Shown here one piece after another: positions 38,701 to 47,305 of a stretch of DNA of 64,000 bases. The DNA lies in assembly GCA_024195265.1 (NCBI GenBank), contig JAJLRJ010000006.1, forward strand, positions 6,979,639-7,043,638, in the 5' to 3' direction. The position numbers and the translations under genes are program-made. Source of the stretch: Dendrophyllia cribrosa (Eukaryota; Cnidaria; Anthozoa; Scleractinia; Dendrophylliidae). Each line of letters opens with the position of its first letter. Position 1 is the first letter of the stretch. A model generated the notes under the pieces. That model was not told where the DNA came from. It saw only the letters and a list, made by a program, of their open reading frames with translations, and ran no database searches.

Positions 38701-38911
38701 GAGAAATTTGTCTCCTTAATTTCATTTAATTGAAGCTATTTGTTCTGAGAATTTCTTTTTCGTCTTTCAGGTGTTTGCAGGAAACAGTGATCAATATAAT
38801 ATTGTGAAGCGTTCACTCAGTACTGCTGTCAAGGCCCGATTTGTTCGGGTTTATCCCGTCACATACTATGGCTTTCCATGTTTAAGAATTGAAATATTTG
38901 TGTTAAAATAA
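23793..38911 (+). CDS. Membrane-anchored collagen-Ig-F5/8C protein, six exons, 637 residues
   Basis: Six exons join in one frame: 23793-23982, 24132-24173, 24946-25626, 25978-26523, 33936-34249, 38771-38911 (1914 nt with stop). All introns have GT-AG ends. The first four are phase 1, the arrangement usual for shuffled extracellular modules, and the last is phase 0. The order is: short cytoplasmic N-terminus; one hydrophobic segment near residues 14-33 (signal anchor, type II); a juxtamembrane stalk; 24 uninterrupted Gly-X-Y triplets at residues 143-214; Ig domains at about 218-303, 304-393 and 394-486; an F5/8 type C domain at 488-637. No cleavable signal peptide is evident. The architecture suggests a trimerising cell-surface adhesion or matrix protein; partners are unknown. 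Splice sites and phases were read by eye and agree throughout. The 7.4-kb fourth intron and 4.5-kb fifth intron are filled with mobile elements and satellite. Confidence 0.85.
24346..24782. mobile_element. G/C-tract-ended element, copy B, in intron 2
   Basis: It is bounded by a C run of about 21 (24346-24366) followed by GGGGATGGGTTACTCTGCAA, and on the right by ATATGGGAGTACACA and a second C run ending about 24777. Internal text matches the 43518-43982 element read on the opposite strand (CTATTCTAGAC and GGCACATACC motifs, GTGCCGCTG). Old and non-coding. Confidence 0.6.
24946..25626 (+). CDS. Exon 3: stalk, collagen triple helix and first Ig domain
   Basis: The exon follows acceptor TTTAG and ends at donor GTAAGT. 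Residues 78-142 form the stalk and include two Cys (KKLCQ and WNVCS), which could disulphide-link chains next to the helix. Then come 24 Gly-X-Y repeats rich in GPPG, GDKG and GEPG, too short for a fibril but enough for a trimeric stalk. The rest is an I-set Ig domain: Cys in SLLCSASG, Trp in VAWFR, and D-G-Y-C in [10 protein letters not shown]. The collagen run has no interruption. Confidence 0.85.
25978..26523 (+). CDS. Exon 4: second and third Ig domains
   Basis: This exon encodes two I-set Ig domains without an intron between them. The second domain has the first Cys in LPVCHVTG, Trp in VTWLK and [10 protein letters not shown]; the third has VRCQASG, VTWMK and [10 protein letters not shown]. 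The entry codon is split A|GT from exon 3, and the exit is phase 1 before donor GTAAG, matching the phase of exon 5. It is similar to Ig arrays of hemicentin/peroxidasin-like proteins, but those lack the collagen anchor. Confidence 0.85.
26990..28695 (+). repeat. Direct repeats of about 130 bp flanking a 1.4-kb insert
   Basis: A block at about 26990-27135 and another at 28566-28695 share AATCGGAGAAAA, GTCCGAGGGTTAATTA and CTATGTTTTCAA in the same order, with perhaps 15-20 percent divergence. Between them lie an (AT)n run (27131-27149), a mobile-element fragment, the foldback at 27410-27724 and a TGACGTCA cluster. Could be a duplication made by the insertion, or the long terminal repeats of a decayed element; undecided. 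Confidence 0.5.
27410..27724. repeat. Near-perfect 150-bp foldback (long hairpin)
   Basis: Arms 27410-27560 and 27573-27724 are complementary with only about two mismatches seen, around a 12-base spacer (GTCAAACAATTG). The left arm continues outward into the fragment starting at about 27150 that carries GTTTCGGTCTCTCGACCTTC, which has no mirror on the right. The arms have had little time to diverge. It lies inside intron 4 of the collagen/Ig/F5-8C gene and would make a long double-stranded RNA stem in the pre-mRNA. Confidence 0.8.
29278..29352 (-). ncRNA. tRNA-like sequence, probably head of a tRNA-derived SINE
   Basis: On the minus strand 75 nt give a paired 7-bp acceptor (GGCTTGG with TCAAGCC), an A-box-like GTTCAGTGGATAGAGC and a canonical T arm with B box (GGGTTCGAATCCC). 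The anticodon region (TTGCATCGATCGGTATCGCAA) does not form a normal 5-bp stem and 7-base loop, so it is unlikely to be a working tRNA. It is followed by an AT-rich tail with a short CTGAATTTTTTTCAG hairpin. Confidence 0.5.
29558..32038 (+). mobile_element. 5'-truncated LINE with 11-bp target duplication
   Basis: A long frame open from the 5' boundary to the stop at 31859-31861 (about 767 codons) encodes a non-LTR reverse transcriptase. Motifs in order are [43 protein letters not shown] and a C-terminal Cys/His cluster (CTHC...HFLFHC). The endonuclease half is missing. The 3' end has AATAAA followed by (TTG)n at about 32020-32040. TGCATGGAAAC is repeated exactly at 29547-29557 and 32039-32049, a target-site duplication that fixes both boundaries. 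No internal stop has appeared, so the insertion is recent. It lies in the sense direction in intron 4 of the host gene. The apparent start in the flank is not a real ATG. The clade is not assigned. Confidence 0.85.
32050..33935. other. Intron 4 remainder, nothing supported
   Basis: Small frames at 32224-32439, 33177-33371 and 33380-33592 show no domain and no repeat unit is evident. The last 30 bases before 33936 form the pyrimidine-rich acceptor of exon 5. Confidence 0.35.
33936..34249 (+). CDS. Exon 5: first two thirds of the F5/8C domain
   Basis: Acceptor TGTGTTCAG, donor GTAAAA. Encodes residues 487-591, from the domain's opening Cys (CSPVG) through the typical spike and core strands: [38 protein letters not shown] and YKLRVSLDG. 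Equivalent to exon A of the broken copy (9692-10023), with the same phase-1 entry and phase-0 exit, but 18 nt shorter. It has extra Cys residues (WCP and VCAM) not present in that copy. Confidence 0.85.
34652..38284. repeat. 3.6-kb minisatellite, 21-bp unit, higher-order blocks
   Basis: About 170 tandem units of 21 bp, core TCATATGATTCAGAGACAGG, each carrying the 8-bp palindrome TCATATGA. Variants alter one base (CAGAGA, CAAAGA, CACAGA, CATAGA; TTCATA or TTTATA), and a few units are 18 bp. Seven 25-bp junction units (CAGAGACACTGAGG) at about 35380, 35657, 35871, 36397, 36695, 37704 and 37918 divide the array into blocks that begin and end with the same variant series. Two 214-bp blocks (35657-35870, 37704-37917) encode the same variants throughout. 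Because 21 is a multiple of three and the unit lacks stops, long frames open on both strands; they are by-products. It lies in intron 5 of the host gene. Confidence 0.95.
38285..38446. mobile_element. Insertion interrupting the minisatellite
   Basis: About 160 bp unlike the satellite separate the main array from a further run of units. Its right end (CCAGGGGCGTAGCCAGGAAT followed by a T run) and left part (GGCGCGTAGCTACCTG) are related inverted ends of the kind seen on small DNA transposons. A single satellite half-unit (GAATCATATGAACC) in reverse orientation sits just before the right end. Confidence 0.5.
38447..38611. repeat. Second, short block of the 21-bp minisatellite
   Basis: Seven or eight 21-bp units continue after the insertion, broken once by a GTACAGG junction and a doubled ATCATATGAT. 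The block ends before a GTAAGCGACCAC repeat fragment (38639-38705) that has a counterpart left of the array at 34375-34505, so the array may have grown inside a mobile element. Confidence 0.85.
38771..38911 (+). CDS. Exon 6: end of the F5/8C domain and stop
   Basis: Acceptor TCTTTCAG; 46 codons and TAA at 38909-38911. Encodes residues 592-637 with [12 protein letters not shown], the penultimate strand of the domain, and ends [10 protein letters not shown]. The usual terminal Cys of F5/8C domains (as in VEVYGC of the broken copy) is not at the last position. A near-identical but frameshifted exon is at 11108-11221. Confidence 0.85.
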   Translation: MFAGNSDQYNIVKRSLSTAVKARFVRVYPVTYYGFPCLRIEIFVLK

Positions 38912-39384
38912 TATCACCTAACATGCCATGCTCTCTTGCATGAGACGCTTTATATAACCAGGCTGGAAAACGCTTAAGGAGGTACATGAATTACAACGTG
39001 TTTTACTCAAATTATTGGTGCAAATAACACAAAAAACTTTGCATGTTACGTTTCGATTTTAGATTTCAAAAACTACTTGTTTACTAAAGTTAAAGTTATT
39101 TGTTTATATATGCCCCGAGTTCTCCATTATGTAAAATTTATTGACCAAGCCGTCTGTTATCTGCATGCTGTCATTTCGCATAAATTTCATGCTGGGTTTC
39201 ACCGTAACCAGTTGTTAGTGCTTTGCATTTTGTGCAGTCATTATTTATGATTGTTATTTTGTAGCAGTTACTGTAACATCTAGCCCGGATACAGCACGTT
39301 TTTGCACAGGCTTACCATCCTCTGTTTGTGTGGTTCCTGTGCATCTCTAATGGCCGTACTGGTTTATAATAAAACTAACCTCAC

Positions 39385-39656
39385 TAAAAGCGAAATTTAG
39401 GGCTCTTAAGACTGATGGAAATGAAATAAGAACACTCAAAATCACTGCCATGTTGTTTAACTTTGTGTTTTGTCTAGTTTGGTGCTTCGTGGCTCGCCAA
39501 AGCGGTATTTTCAAAATAACAGCCGGTTCAATTCACTAAAAAAGCCACAAATAACCAAAATAAACACAGAAAAACAAAGTCAAATAACATGGTAGTGATT
39601 TTGAAAGTTCTTATTTCATTTTCATCCGTCTTAAGAGCCCTAAATTTTGCTTTTAA
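39385..39656. mobile_element. MITE with GAAATTTAGGGCTCTTAAGA ends
   Basis: Inverted ends of about 45 bp: AAAGCGAAATTTAGGGCTCT onward at the left and the complement TAAGAGCCCTAAATTTTGCT at the right. Internal inverted pairs also occur (AACTTTGTGTTTTGTCTAGT region with AACACAGAAAAACAAAGT). Absent from the paralogous 3' flank at 11690, so it was inserted after the duplication. Confidence 0.6.
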
Positions 39657-39659
39657 TTA

Positions 39660-40440
39660 GGATAGTTTTAAAACCCTTACGGCCATTACAGACTCCCGGC
39701 ACAGTACACCACACAACCATAGGATAGTAAGCCTGTGATGAGCAGCTCGGGTTTACATGCTGCGGTTACCGCTCATGTCCATTGTGTCTTGCGTCAAGTA
39801 TTTTGCATTCAAGTGTCCAAACGACCAAACATAAGCAACGGTGAATCGTGAATTGTTACTACTTGTTATGGGGTCTGACCTCATCGTATGATCAGTGCCT
39901 TCTTAACGCTAGCTGGATTCCAGCGGTGTTTTATAGTCCATTTTTCGGGTGGAGTTTAGATGTAGCCACGTTTTTGTTTTACGACGGAGGTGTGAATACT
40001 ATTTGGATTTATAAATGCATCCAGTGGTGAATTTTCTGTGTACAATGTCCCTAAACTTTTAGGGCGTGACAGTTTTGTCGTTACCTCCCTAGCCTTTGAG
40101 GACGTGACAGTTTTGTTCCAACCTCCCTAACCTTTTAGAGCGTGCCAGTTTTTTTTTTTTTCGTTTCTTATCGTTTTCTTCTTGCCGTTAGGATCAGTCT
40201 TGCCGTCTATATTTTGTCATTTGTTCTTACCTCCCTAGCCTTTTAAGGCGTGTGCCAGCTTTGTTCTAACCTCCCTTGCCTTTTAGGGCGTGACAGTTTT
40301 GTTTTTACCTCCCTAGCCTTTTAGGGCGTGTGCCAGCTTTGTTCTAACCTCCCTAGCCTTTTAGGGCGTGACAGTTTTGTTTTTACCTCCCTAGACTTGT
40401 AAAGCGTGACAGTTTTGTTCTTACCTTGCAGTTGCCTTGG
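39660..40440 (+). repeat. Duplicated 3' flank with about nine 38-bp units
   Basis: Parallels 11690-12250. The 38-bp units (CCTTTTAGGGCGTGACAG core) run at 40048-40430, with one TTTTTTTTTTTTC interruption at about 40150 and alternate units carrying a GTGTGCCAGC variant. Confidence 0.7.
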
Positions 40441-40665
40441 TAAGTGTTCGCTGCTTTGTTGTTTTCCATTTATGCCTAAATCAGGAGCACCCAGCAAATC
40501 GCTTCCATGAAAAAACTGCTCGGAAGGCCTTTAGTCGCCTTAAAAATTCGTATTGAATTGGACTAAAATCTAGAGTTTTCTTAAGTGAAATCCCGCCTCA
40601 AACTTTCGTAACATCGACAAATTTACCGCCTTTTATTTTCGGAGGAATAAATGCGTTGTTTTGGG

Positions 40666-41115
40666 TACAAATAAGGTCAGATAGGATTATGGTTACTAAA
40701 TAAGGTCAGATAGGATTATGGGTACTAAATAAGGTCAGATAGGATTATGGGTACTAAATAAGGTCAGATAGGATTATGGCAACAAATAAGGTCAGATAGG
40801 ATTATGGGTACAAATAAGGTCAGATAGGATTATGGGTACAAATAAGGTCAGATAGGATTATGGGTACAAATAAGGTCAGATAGGATTATGGGTACAAATA
40901 AGGTCAGATAGGATTATGGGTACAAATAAGGTCAGATAGGATTATGGGTACAAATAAGGTCAGATAGGATTATGGGTACAAATATGGTCAGATAGGATTA
41001 TGCGTACAAATATGGTCAGATAGGATTATGCGTACAAATAAGGTCAGATAGGATTATGGGTACAAATAAGGTCAGATAGGATTATGCGTACAAATATGGT
41101 CAGATAGGATTTTCG
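40666..41115 (+). repeat. 28-bp minisatellite, about 16 copies
   Basis: Tandem unit with core GGTCAGATAGGATTATGGGT followed by ACAAATAA; spacing measured between GGATTATGGG motifs is 28 bp through most of the array. Early units carry TACTAAATAA instead of TACAAATAA. It lies downstream of the host gene and has no counterpart at the paralogous flank. Confidence 0.85.
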
Positions 41116-42860
41116 GAAACAAGAAAGCAGCGAGTAAATTCGTGGGATAAGATTCCTTTCACTCAAATTTCCCGCCGATGAAATATTCAGCTAAAAGAAC
41201 TGAAGAAGTTCAAACTGTATTAGCTTTCACACAGTTTCATTTAGAGGTGCTGAAATGATGGTAAAACAGTACAACGCCATCCCAAGCGTGTGGTTTGCTA
41301 AACATTCCTCGTTAGGTGTCCTGTGTCCCTACTAAATTAGGTTTCAACGAAACCGTTCGTTAATTGTTCAATCATTATTCCATGTGGAATATTTTGTACG
41401 TTTGTGGTACGTTTTTGCGTGTAGTCACGTTACACGGTGTAACATCTTGCGCATATGCAGCTAGCTTTTGCAGCGGTTCTTAGCGTATTTAGGTTCTTAA
41501 ATTGGTTTGTGTTTTCTTAAGAGGAAAAGGTGCTTGTTGCTAGTCCAACAAGTAGGCTACATGTGTGTAGTCCCTTCCTTATGTATAAGAGAAGCTATGT
41601 GTAAAAAATTCAAGTTAAGTCGCGCCGTTGCTGTTTATTATTTCATCTTTAGACTTAATATCAGGGTTAAGTGCATTTTTTTAGTCGTTTAACTTTCTTA
41701 GCTAAGACACCTTAAAACCCTAAAGGTAGCACTACTGCATAGGTCGGGGGTACATAATTCCCATTTTTTCCCAATAGTTTTTTTCCTGTGGGGGGGGGGG
41801 GGGGGGGGGGGGGGTGGGGTCTGGTGCGTTAATATTGTAGTGCTCAGCCTTGTGTGGTTATTCGTCTGTGCAGTGGAGGGAAAATAGCTAAGCCCCCGCG
41901 GTGGCTTAATAGATATTAACGGTAAGACAACTCCCTGCTCTAGATCCTCTATATCAATCTATAAGCGGTAGAGGCATCTATTTGTGCATGTACAGTACAT
42001 TACATTGTTATATTGTAAATACAAGAGATCCTGCATAGTCTGATTGCCCTAAACAACCAGTTCTTTTATTAATTTTTCTGATTTTACAAACGAAAACCTG
42101 TTTCAATTATTAACAGGTTCTTATATAATGGGGGTTTATATGCCAAAATTGTGGCCTACAGGTTCTTATACGCGGGTTTACTGTATTATTATAAATATAA
42201 TCATACATTGTAGTCGTGTTAAAATAAAGGTTTTATGTTATGTTATGTTATGTTGTGTTATTATATATTTTTAATGTGGTTAATGGCAAAATAAAATGAA
42301 TAAATGAATGAAAAAATGAATGTTATGTTATGTTAGTCACTATCTGTCTTCTCATTGGTTAAGAGCCTACCGTTAATTCTGGAAATCAGCTCACCCTACA
42401 TATATGTTATTTGCCGGCTGGGAGCGAGGTCACAGTTTTTCACTATACGGTAATACGGACCGACCCTAAGCCGGTAAATAACTTATTTTTCTCAATTTTT
42501 GTAAACACAAGGACAAAAACTCACGAAAGCGTTACCGTGCCCGTGGGCAGAAATAGGAAAATTCGGACCGCGCTAAGAACCAGTCAGATTACAGGATTCG
42601 TTACCGTGCCCTCTTGGAAAAAAATAAAATATAATAATATGTAGAGTGTGCGCGCAATGCATGATTCCCAAGAGCAATGTCAAGTTCACGGGTGGTGAAT
42701 GCCGTTCTTGTTGGAAAATAATAAACCATGTTAACATAGTGTGATTCCATTTTACGAGTTTTGCCTTTTCTATATTTTACATAAGTTGAGAGATTTTAAC
42801 TACAAGGTCTACGAAAATAACTTTGTTAGCAAGCTACAAACGTGACTTTGTACATCAGGT
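41116..42860. other. No supported gene; G tract and short repeats
   Basis: Contains a run of about 24 G at 41791-41814, a partial copy of the 13916-14441 element at about 42115-42183 (AGGTTCTTATA... GGGTTTACTGTA), and TATGT repeats at 42235-42262. Short frames at 41507 and 42411 are not supported. Confidence 0.45.
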
Positions 42861-43001
42861 CCCGGTTGTTCAAAAGGTGGATAGCGCTATCCACCGGATA
42901 AATCAGTATCCAGTGGATAAGCATTAGCAAAACCAATTGTGTTATCCACTGGATAGTGATTTATCCGATGGATTGCGCTATCCATCTTTTGAACAACCGG
43001 G
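42861..43001. mobile_element. Palindromic MITE, about 140 bp
   Basis: CCCGGTTGTTCAAAAG at 42861 is complementary to the right end CTTTTGAACAACCGGG. Between them GGATAGCGCTATCCA, CCGGATAAATCA and their complements make an almost complete foldback. The terminal CCGGTTGTTC is shared with the large element at 189-1918, so the two may use related transposases. Confidence 0.7.
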
Positions 43002-43079
43002 GCCAGTATTCAACAGTCATGTCAAGACCAGTCCATAACTAAGCAACGCATATGTGCCAGGGCAGCCTGCGAGCAAGCT

Positions 43080-43138
43080 CTCGGGCTCGGGTTCGGGGTT
43101 TCGGGTTTCGGGTTTGGGGTTTCGGGTTTGGGGTTGAG
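43080..43138 (+). repeat. Short G-rich tandem repeat (GGGTTTCG / GGGTTTGG)
   Basis: Seven or eight units of the form GGGTTTCG, GGGTTTGG. Resembles but does not equal the animal telomere repeat TTAGGG. Confidence 0.6.
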
Positions 43139-43517
43139 AGGTTGCTCTTGTATAAGGTACAAAGTGAGCTGAAACACGTTATCGACTACAAATTATGCAA
43201 CCTAGAAATTTTCCCACGAGAAAGTTCTAAGTCATAATCCCTACGCTTTTGTTGGCTACGCGTGGGCCACATTTGCCTGACTAAGTTAATTACTTTTCTC
43301 GGTAACGCGTAAGCAACTTTTGTCTTGTTAATCCAGCTAAAGTAATTATAAATTAAGTTGTTTTGATCGTACAAATCCAAGCGCGGTGCAAAGTCAATGG
43401 TCTGGTCGTCTCGATTAATTCGTGCCACTTATTTTAAAACAATAAAATTATGATATTCTAAGTGATTTTGGCCGATTTGCCAGCAAGAACGGTGGAACTT
43501 ATGTTCCGTTTACGACC

Positions 43518-43939
43518 CGGAGGGTACTCCCATATATGAGCTATATACGGTATGTGCCGCTGTGAAGGGTATGGTTTTCAGGCAGTTTAGTCTGGGATAG
43601 GGAACAGTATTCACAGATTTTTGGTCTAGAATAGGGTATCATTTTCCGCTAAACTGATCAGTTGAGTGAAGAATTTAGTCTAGACAAGGTTTACTGGCAA
43701 ATGGCATTTTAAAATCGGTACGGCGGGCAGTACGGCATATTTACTGACCCCTGGCATCTTAGACTGTGATAGTAAATGAGTTTTTGGAAAATAGCGAGTC
43801 TGGAATAGGTCTAGGATAGGGTAGGCTTTTTCGGTGTTTAGTCTAGAATAGGGTTGCAAAATGCAGCTAAAATGGTCTAGTATAGGTTTAGGGTCTCAGA
43901 GTCTCAGCGGCACACCCCCGCCCAAACATTTGCGGAGTA

Positions 43940-43971
<32 letters not shown>

Positions 43972-43982
43972 CCCTCCCCGGG
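43518..43982. mobile_element. G/C-tract-ended element, copy C
   Basis: Starts CGGAGGGTACTCCCATATAT and ends GCGGAGTACC followed by a C run and CCCCTCCCCGGG. Internal CTAGAATAGGG and GTCTAGAATAGGGTTGCAAA motifs match copy B read in reverse. About 465 bp, non-coding. Confidence 0.6.
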
Positions 43983-44096
43983 AATTACGACAAGAACATT
44001 AAACACTTTAATTAGTTGTTTACACGTAGTTATATTAATCGCGGTCGGCGTCCTTTTCACAAACTAAGCTTTTGTTATTTAAACAGTGTAATAAAA

Positions 44097-44230
44097 TGGG
44101 TGTTTCTTGGTGTTGCGGAAGCCATTGTTGGTTAGCTTTTGTGTTGTGGTGTGGGTATTGTTCAGTGTCTTTTGAATCTTTTGTTTTACGTCATTTGGTG
44201 ATCACACCATCCGCAACACCAAGAAACTAC
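44097..44230. mobile_element. Short MITE, GTTTCTTGGTGTTGCGGA ends
   Basis: An 18-bp perfect inverted repeat GTTTCTTGGTGTTGCGGA at 44102-44119 and 44211-44228, extended outward by an AATAAAAT / ATTTTATT-like pair. About 130 bp. Confidence 0.55.
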
Positions 44231-45846
44231 CAATAAAATTAAACAGATCACGTCCCGAAAAGTACAGCGCACTTATTCCAGTACCCACGCTGTGATTGGT
44301 ATCAAAATACGTTCGATTGAAGCTAACTCTCGTTACTCCAATATTTCCCCGTTGAGTTTGCAGTTACTTTACGTTTTATTAGCAAAACCCAAAAAAGCGG
44401 CTTTTATCCCTCAAAGAATACCGTTGTTTCTCTAAACACAAAGACACTTGAATAGTCGCTAGGTTTCGACCAATCACACCGGTTGCTGGGGATTCGAATG
44501 CGCTCTTCTTTAGCGTGGGTCTATCTAGGTCCCTAGGAAAAGTTAGCTGAGACGCGGACGCAGACCAGAGCAGACGAATAAACATCTCTAAAACCCCTGA
44601 ACAAAATTTTTCTTCAAACTTTATCGCTATCTAGCGATTCGTGAGTACTACAACATTTGAAAGTTTCGTTATAAAGTGTCCGACGAGAGCCTCCTTAAAG
44701 TCTGGATTTCACTTGGTCCACAAGCGACATAAGCAGAAGTAGAATCAGAAGAATTTGCGATGTTTTTGTCGTTTGTAAAAACCAGGTGGTCAAACGTAGC
44801 AACCGAGTCAGTTGAGAATACCCCGGAGAATACCACGCAATTAACCCGATTGTATGAGTCTTCTTTGTCATGTCTTGCAAATACCGCCACATCGTCCAGC
44901 AAACAATGCCGACTAAAAACTAATTGCCTCCAAATTTGCATGTTTGTCTCTACACTGGTGGACCGGTTGTGCGTACCAGTAGAAAATACGTTTCTTTTTT
45001 CTTGTATAACGCTTACTTGATCCCCAGAGCACTTTCACTTTGAGATCATAGATTAAAACTTCATTAAGAAGAAGCTTTGTCCACAATGAGATCTAAACAC
45101 GTGGCTTTTCGCCTGTTGTCTTTGCGGTAATCTGATTGGATAAAATTACTGTTATCTCTCTTCCAATTGGTGGCATCGTTGATACACATTGTGCTGTCTT
45201 ACACAAAGTCGCATCTCACAAATCTGAAGTAGTTGCATTTGAAAGGATTCCCATTCGAAAGGCTTTCGTCTTTTTGCAAGTGGTATGCGTTCGGTAAGTC
45301 GATGTATTTTTTAGCTTTTAAGAAATATTTTCGGTAAATTGAATGATAACCTAGTATTCTAACTGGCTTTATCACTTGATTTTTGACAGGCTTCCCGTGA
45401 ACTTCAAAACGAGCTTTAAATTGACACACAACCGGAGACAGCTGAGACAAAAATGCCGGACATTCGTCGGTAGTTTCTTCAAAGTTATTCCTTCCATTAG
45501 GAACTTTATCATTTGGTGAGTTTTAATTATGTTTGTGATAAATATAGGAAGAAGTTTCCGTGAGATGTATTTTGCGGTCGTCTTCGTTCTTTTCTTTGCT
45601 TCCACGAGACGATTTCTTTGAAATTGAATTACAGCTGTTTTTGGCCTGGTTTTATGATCGCTTACGTATATCATATGGAAGCCGGTCGTCAACGGTTACG
45701 ATCGCACAAATCGCAGATGTGGAAACCAGGCTTTATATGCAAACGTCCTGTGATTTAACGAGCAAGGTCTTTCACCAGTTTTACCCTTTAACTCGCAAAT
45801 TTCTCAAGGAAATTTTACCCGCTCGGAGCACGCGTTGCGAATATGG
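44231..45846. other. No supported gene
   Basis: Several overlapping 60-119-codon frames on both strands but none with domain or splice support. Ends at the boundary of the Harbinger transposon. Confidence 0.35.
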
Positions 45847-46773
45847 TAATAGGGACTTTAAGCACCGGGAACCGGAACGGCAACGGCGACGTGAAAACTG
45901 TCAGGGAAAACCCAAATGACGCATTGCGCATGTTTGGCGGGAAATATCTTGACGTTCTCTTCCCGGGCCCGACGTCAGATAGCAAGGTTTGCCGTCGTGT
46001 GAAAACGTGAGTATATATTCCTCATTTTTCTTCGGTTTTATCCAGCTTTTTTTTATATAATACACTTAATGTTGTTTAAGAAGACTATACAGAAATAGGA
46101 AACGATATTTCTTGCTTTATTTAGGTCAATTTGGTGCTTCTGTACGCTCTTTAAGAAAGAGGTGGAATTCACTACAACTTGTAAACTTAGAACTACGTTT
46201 CTTTGCTCAAATTTATTGAAATTAATCCTAATTTCTTCCCGTTTAAACCTCAGTGCTCTCTTCAGAATCCTTTTTAGTTTGTTGTTGATAGCGCTTCTGG
46301 GTACTAATTGTGAAAGATTAATTTATGTGAGATTTATGTCTGACAAATCAACTTGAAATACCGCGACGGAGACAACAAAATCGGCTTAGACGATCTTTCG
46401 GACTTATTTGATCAGTCTCTTTATACTTCTACAAATTTAAGCGATCCAATCGAAGGGTTATGGTTAATCTTGACGAGACACGGCTCGACAACAGATCGCT
46501 TCCTTTATATTCATAGTTTATTTCTTTACTTTGAAATAGATTGTAAACAGCGACTGCAATCGATCCTTTGATACCTGTGGACTATCTGCACTGAAATTAT
46601 GTGAGTATGTTAAGATGAGTGGCTAAGATTTGAAATATTTATTGAATGAAGTTTACAGCACTGCACTTGAAAAATTAAGTGTTCGAAATTGGGGAAAAGG
46701 CTGCGGGGTTGGTGTTCGAGTGTGTCACTTGCTTTTTTCGTATTTTTTTTTCTAAATTATTATCATTGTTTAT

Positions 46774-46902
46774 GTTGTGGTGCAATTTTATCCTTGGTGC
46801 AAATTTCAGTTTATTTTCCTTTGTTTAACATTTTCAGACATTAACATACCCCAAAACAAAGGAAAATAAAATTTGCACCAAGGATAAAACTGCAACACAA
46901 CA
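46774..46902. repeat. Hairpin inside the Harbinger element
   Basis: GTTGTGGTGCAATTTTATCC onward to CCTTTGTTT pairs with AAACAAAGGAAAATAAAATT onward to GTTGTGTTGCAG's complement; arms about 50 bp, spacer about 26 bp. It lies between the left TIR and the Myb-like gene, so it could be in the 5' UTR or promoter of that gene, or be a nested MITE. Confidence 0.65.
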
Positions 46903-47305
46903 TTTATTATTTTTATTTATTTATTTATTTTTTTTTTTGTGTGGTGGGGTTAGGGCTAGGATTTTTGAATCATTTTTACAAGCCTTCCCTAATGTTTTTA
47001 GTAGTGTTTTTTCGTGTTTTCAACAGAAACGTTTTCTATGACTTTTCTTGGACATTGCCTTGCTGTTCAGGCAATCTTCCAAAGCCCCATAAAAACTACT
47101 GAAGAAAACATAATAGTTTTGAGCTAGTTTGTGCCTGTTTCGGGGTCTAATCTCAACAAGCCAAAACACCCATGTAATGAAATGCTTGATACTCTGATTT
47201 TATAGTTTTATTGCATGTTGTACACATCTAAGAATTCTGAGAACCCATGTCTAGAAAGGGTTTCATGTTTTGTCATTCTTTTGGTCATTTATAAGGTCTG
47301 GGCCA

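Noticed and set aside
34549..38725. Long frames on both strands (up to 438 codons) with heptad repeats such as ESYEPVS or MIQRQVH
   Set aside because: They are the automatic translation of a 21-bp stop-free tandem repeat in several frames and both strands, inside an intron; no start, splice or composition supports coding.
34652..41115. CRISPR-like array
   Set aside because: Units are contiguous with no unique spacers, and the window is eukaryotic.
43080..43138. Telomere-like repeat (GGGTTTCG/GGGTTTGG)
   Set aside because: Only about 60 bp, not the TTAGGG animal unit, and flanked by unique and MITE sequence, so not a chromosome end.
45560..45919. 119-codon plus-strand frame
   Set aside because: It crosses the left boundary and TIR of the Harbinger transposon, so it joins host flank and element by chance.
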